This document shows positions 34,776-36,469 of a DNA stretch of 36,469 nt, piece after piece. Where the stretch lies: positions 1 through 36,469 of the forward strand of contig CALJSV010000269.1 in the NCBI GenBank assembly GCA_937976095.1. The letters run 5' to 3'. How positions within the stretch are numbered: position 1 is the stretch's first letter; each line of letters starts with the position of its first letter. The stretch comes from an uncultured Clostridia bacterium (lineage in GTDB: Bacteria > Bacillota > Clostridia > Lutisporales > Lutisporaceae). Made by a program: the position numbers and the translations under genes. A model generated the notes under the pieces. It did no database searches and had not been told where the DNA came from. It worked only from the letters and a program-made list of their open reading frames with translations.

Positions 34776-36038
34776 TTATTCAGTAAAGCCGTAGTTTTTG
34801 AGATAAGCTGGAGAAACCAAAAAATCTAATCCCGCCTTTTTATATTCATGCTGATTATAGCAAAGACTATACACATCTGTTGATCTTAGATCAAACTTTA
34901 ACATTGACTCAAGGAAGCTATTGTTAGGCTTATAGTTTGCCACCTTAGTAATAATGCTGAGCTCTTCGTTTTGTTTCATTTTCTTTAAAATCTGAGTTCC
35001 TCTGTCGTTAAAGGCCAGCACCCTAGCATACATTAGATGGGTATCCTGCTTAAAGGTTTGGATATGCTTAGTCTTAAGCCCAAGCAGCATATGGATTAGA
35101 AGTCTTTGCAGGAAGGCTCTTGTATATCTTTTTGTTTTAACTGAAGAGAGTAGCTCTTCAATATTACTTGAGGCAGTAGCAAATCTTTTAAGTCTGTGCT
35201 CTATTCCCTCTACTGCATTCATGTATTCATTCATTTCCTCTAAATCCATACTTCTGACTCGATAAAGGAGAATGTCGGATAAATTCCCCATAAAAATAGA
35301 ATTTTTACCCGAGGACAAATACTCTTGGATGATATTTAAGCTTTTCTCAGGAACACTTAGCTTAACCTTATCCGAAACTCCGTATGCCTTTATTTCTCTT
35401 CGTACTGAGGTAGCACTTGCTATAGAGCTTTTAATGTCGAGCTCGTTATAATCACTAACAATACGCTTAACTGCAACTGGCTTAATGTTGCTATCAAGCT
35501 TTTTTATTGCCTTTATATACTCAATACCCAGAAGGTTATTGGGCTTTTTTAGTATATCGCTCATAATATCGTTGCCGATAGAATTGTAATAATCAGAAAG
35601 TGCAAGGTTAACTGCCTTTGGATAAGTATTGCCGGCATCAAGATGATTTTTGATGTAAGCCTTCAAGCTATCAGGCTCATCTGATAATAGCTCAGAAAGC
35701 TCATATAGAGGTTCAGTGCTGCCAAGCTCGCTGCCGAAGCAGACATTATCAACTACACCAATATCATTAAGTAGCTTTACTGCACCATATGCAAATATTT
35801 CTGCAGGCTGGCAGGAATACACAACTGGCAGCTCAAGCACCAGATCAGCTCCTGACAAAACTGCCATTTTGGCTCTTGACCACTTATCAATTATGGCAGG
35901 CTCGCCTCTTTGCACAAAGCTTCCGCTCATTACGCAAACAACCGCTTCTGCATTGCAAGCCTCACGTGCTACCTGTATGTGATACTTATGTCCATTATGA
36001 AATGGGTTATATTCTGATATGATTCCTACTGTTTTCAT
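34776..36038 (-). CDS. tmcAL: tRNA(Met) cytidine acetate ligase
   Basis: Forms N4-acetylcytidine at the wobble position of elongator tRNA(Met) from acetate and ATP in B. subtilis (formerly YlbM). 420 residues with the nucleotidyltransferase start GIISEYNPFHNGH (HIGH-like), MSGSFVQRGEPA, ELP and conserved GSE near residue 100, then SATSVRR. ATG 36038 is preceded by AGGAG. It is divergent from ackA, whose product makes or uses acetate, which is the substrate here; this is a suggestive but unproven link. Confidence 0.94.
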   Translation of the reverse strand: MKTVGIISEYNPFHNGHKYHIQVAREACNAEAVVCVMSGSFVQRGEPAIIDKWSRAKMAVLSGADLVLELPVVYSCQPAEIFAYGAVKLLNDIGVVDNVCFGSELGSTEPLYELSELLSDEPDSLKAYIKNHLDAGNTYPKAVNLALSDYYNSIGNDIMSDILKKPNNLLGIEYIKAIKKLDSNIKPVAVKRIVSDYNELDIKSSIASATSVRREIKAYGVSDKVKLSVPEKSLNIIQEYLSSGKNSIFMGNLSDILLYRVRSMDLEEMNEYMNAVEGIEHRLKRFATASSNIEELLSSVKTKRYTRAFLQRLLIHMLLGLKTKHIQTFKQDTHLMYARVLAFNDRGTQILKKMKQNEELSIITKVANYKPNNSFLESMLKFDLRSTDVYSLCYNQHEYKKAGLDFLVSPAYLKNYGFTE

Positions 36039-36212
36039 GAAACGCTCCTTTAAGTAAAGTATACTAATATAATAACATACTGCTTATGCATAAATGCATG
36101 AAATTTGCATAAAAAGCAAATAATTTAAGATTATAAGAAGGAAAAATCTTTTTTATGCAGAAGTCTATATATGAAAAATACTGTATACAAAATCGCCAGG
36201 GAGGTAGTATAA
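36039..36212. promoter_or_regulatory. Divergent control region of tmcAL and ackA
   Basis: 174 AT-rich bases containing the start signals of both genes. An imperfect inverted repeat, TGCTTATGCA (36081-36090) and TGCATAAAAAGCA (36106-36118), surrounds an ATGCAT palindrome. No unambiguous promoter pair could be assigned. Confidence 0.35.
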
Positions 36213-36469
36213 ATGAAAGTTCTCGTTATAAACTGCGGTAGTTCTTCATTAAAATACCAGTTCATCAGCATGGAAAATGAAGAAGTACTAGCAAAGGGCC
36301 TTGCTGAGAGAATAGGTCTTGAAGGCTCGGTTGTAAAGCATACACCAGGAGAGGGAGACAAGGTTGTTATTGAAAGACCTATGCCTACGCATAAGGAAGC
36401 TATACAATGCGTGCTTGAAGCTCTTACTCACGAAAGCTATGGTGTAATCAGAGACATGAAAGAAATCAG
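36213..36469 (+). CDS. ackA: Acetate kinase, N-terminal part (runs off window)
   Basis: Interconverts acetyl phosphate and acetate with ADP/ATP, the ATP-yielding end of acetate fermentation. Only 85 complete codons are present, beginning [16 protein letters not shown], the ASKHA-family phosphate loop that identifies Ack[11 protein letters not shown] follows. ATG 36213 follows GGGAGGT (36199-36205). No pta gene lies upstream in the window. Confidence 0.94.
   Translation, partial: MKVLVINCGSSSLKYQFISMENEEVLAKGLAERIGLEGSVVKHTPGEGDKVVIERPMPTHKEAIQCVLEALTHESYGVIRDMKEI

Noticed and set aside
1-36469. CRISPR arrays, tRNA/rRNA genes, transposases or phage genes
   Set aside because: None found on reading; the only long repeats are the 75-bp pair and short terminator arms.

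Overview
The window is chromosomal housekeeping DNA from a low-GC, endospore-forming Firmicute, most likely a Clostridium or close relative. Pointers are the AT-rich composition, strong AGGAGG-type ribosome binding sites, many TTG/GTG starts, an alpha/beta-type small acid-soluble spore protein, the sporulation membrane protein YlbJ, the PrpC/PrkC pair, and a gene order (yicC-remA-gmk-rpoZ-coaBC-priA-def-fmt-rsmB-rlmN-prpC-prkC-rsgA-rpe-thiN-rpmB-yloU-yloV-recG, then rsmD-coaD-ylbJ-tmcAL) that follows the Bacillus/Clostridium core. I see no tRNA, rRNA, CRISPR array, transposase or phage gene.

Layout. 1-583: a broken edge, in which the C-terminal fifth of dihydroorotase (pyrC) is joined to unrelated-looking coding sequence. 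583-3895: pyrF-pyrK-pyrD-pyrE, the end of de novo UMP synthesis, closed by a strong terminator. 4068-5680: a single-gene amino acid:sodium symporter (NSS family, 11 predicted membrane segments) with a near-consensus promoter and CodY-box-like sites, converging through a bidirectional terminator on rqcH (ribosome quality control). 7572-9250: an S41-peptidase-like gene flanked by two 75-bp direct repeats (93% identical), which looks like an accessory cassette between rqcH and dapF. 9341-25834: a long co-directional run for lysine/cell wall (dapF), RNA turnover and matrix regulation (yicC, remA), nucleotides and transcription (gmk, rpoZ), CoA (coaBC), replication restart (priA), N-terminal formyl-Met handling (def, fmt), a zinc membrane peptidase (yugP), ribosome modification (rsmB, rlmN), Ser/Thr phospho-signalling (prpC, prkC), ribosome assembly (rsgA), pentose phosphate (rpe) and thiamine (thiN).

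25931-26272 holds two roughly 50-residue hydrophobic proteins where B. subtilis has spoVM. The divergently oriented rpmB follows, then yloU-yloV, recG, a SASP, rsmD-coaD with a coiled-coil protein, and finally the leftward ylbJ and tmcAL and the start of ackA, which runs off the window.

Most of the sequence is ordinary core genome. The parts worth a second look are the pyrC junction, the repeat-flanked S41 cassette, the tandem micro-membrane proteins, the in-frame mini-ORF ahead of rsgA, residue changes in PrkC, RqcH and the SASP, and several structured leaders and terminators. I found no convincing evidence of a wholly new multi-gene system.
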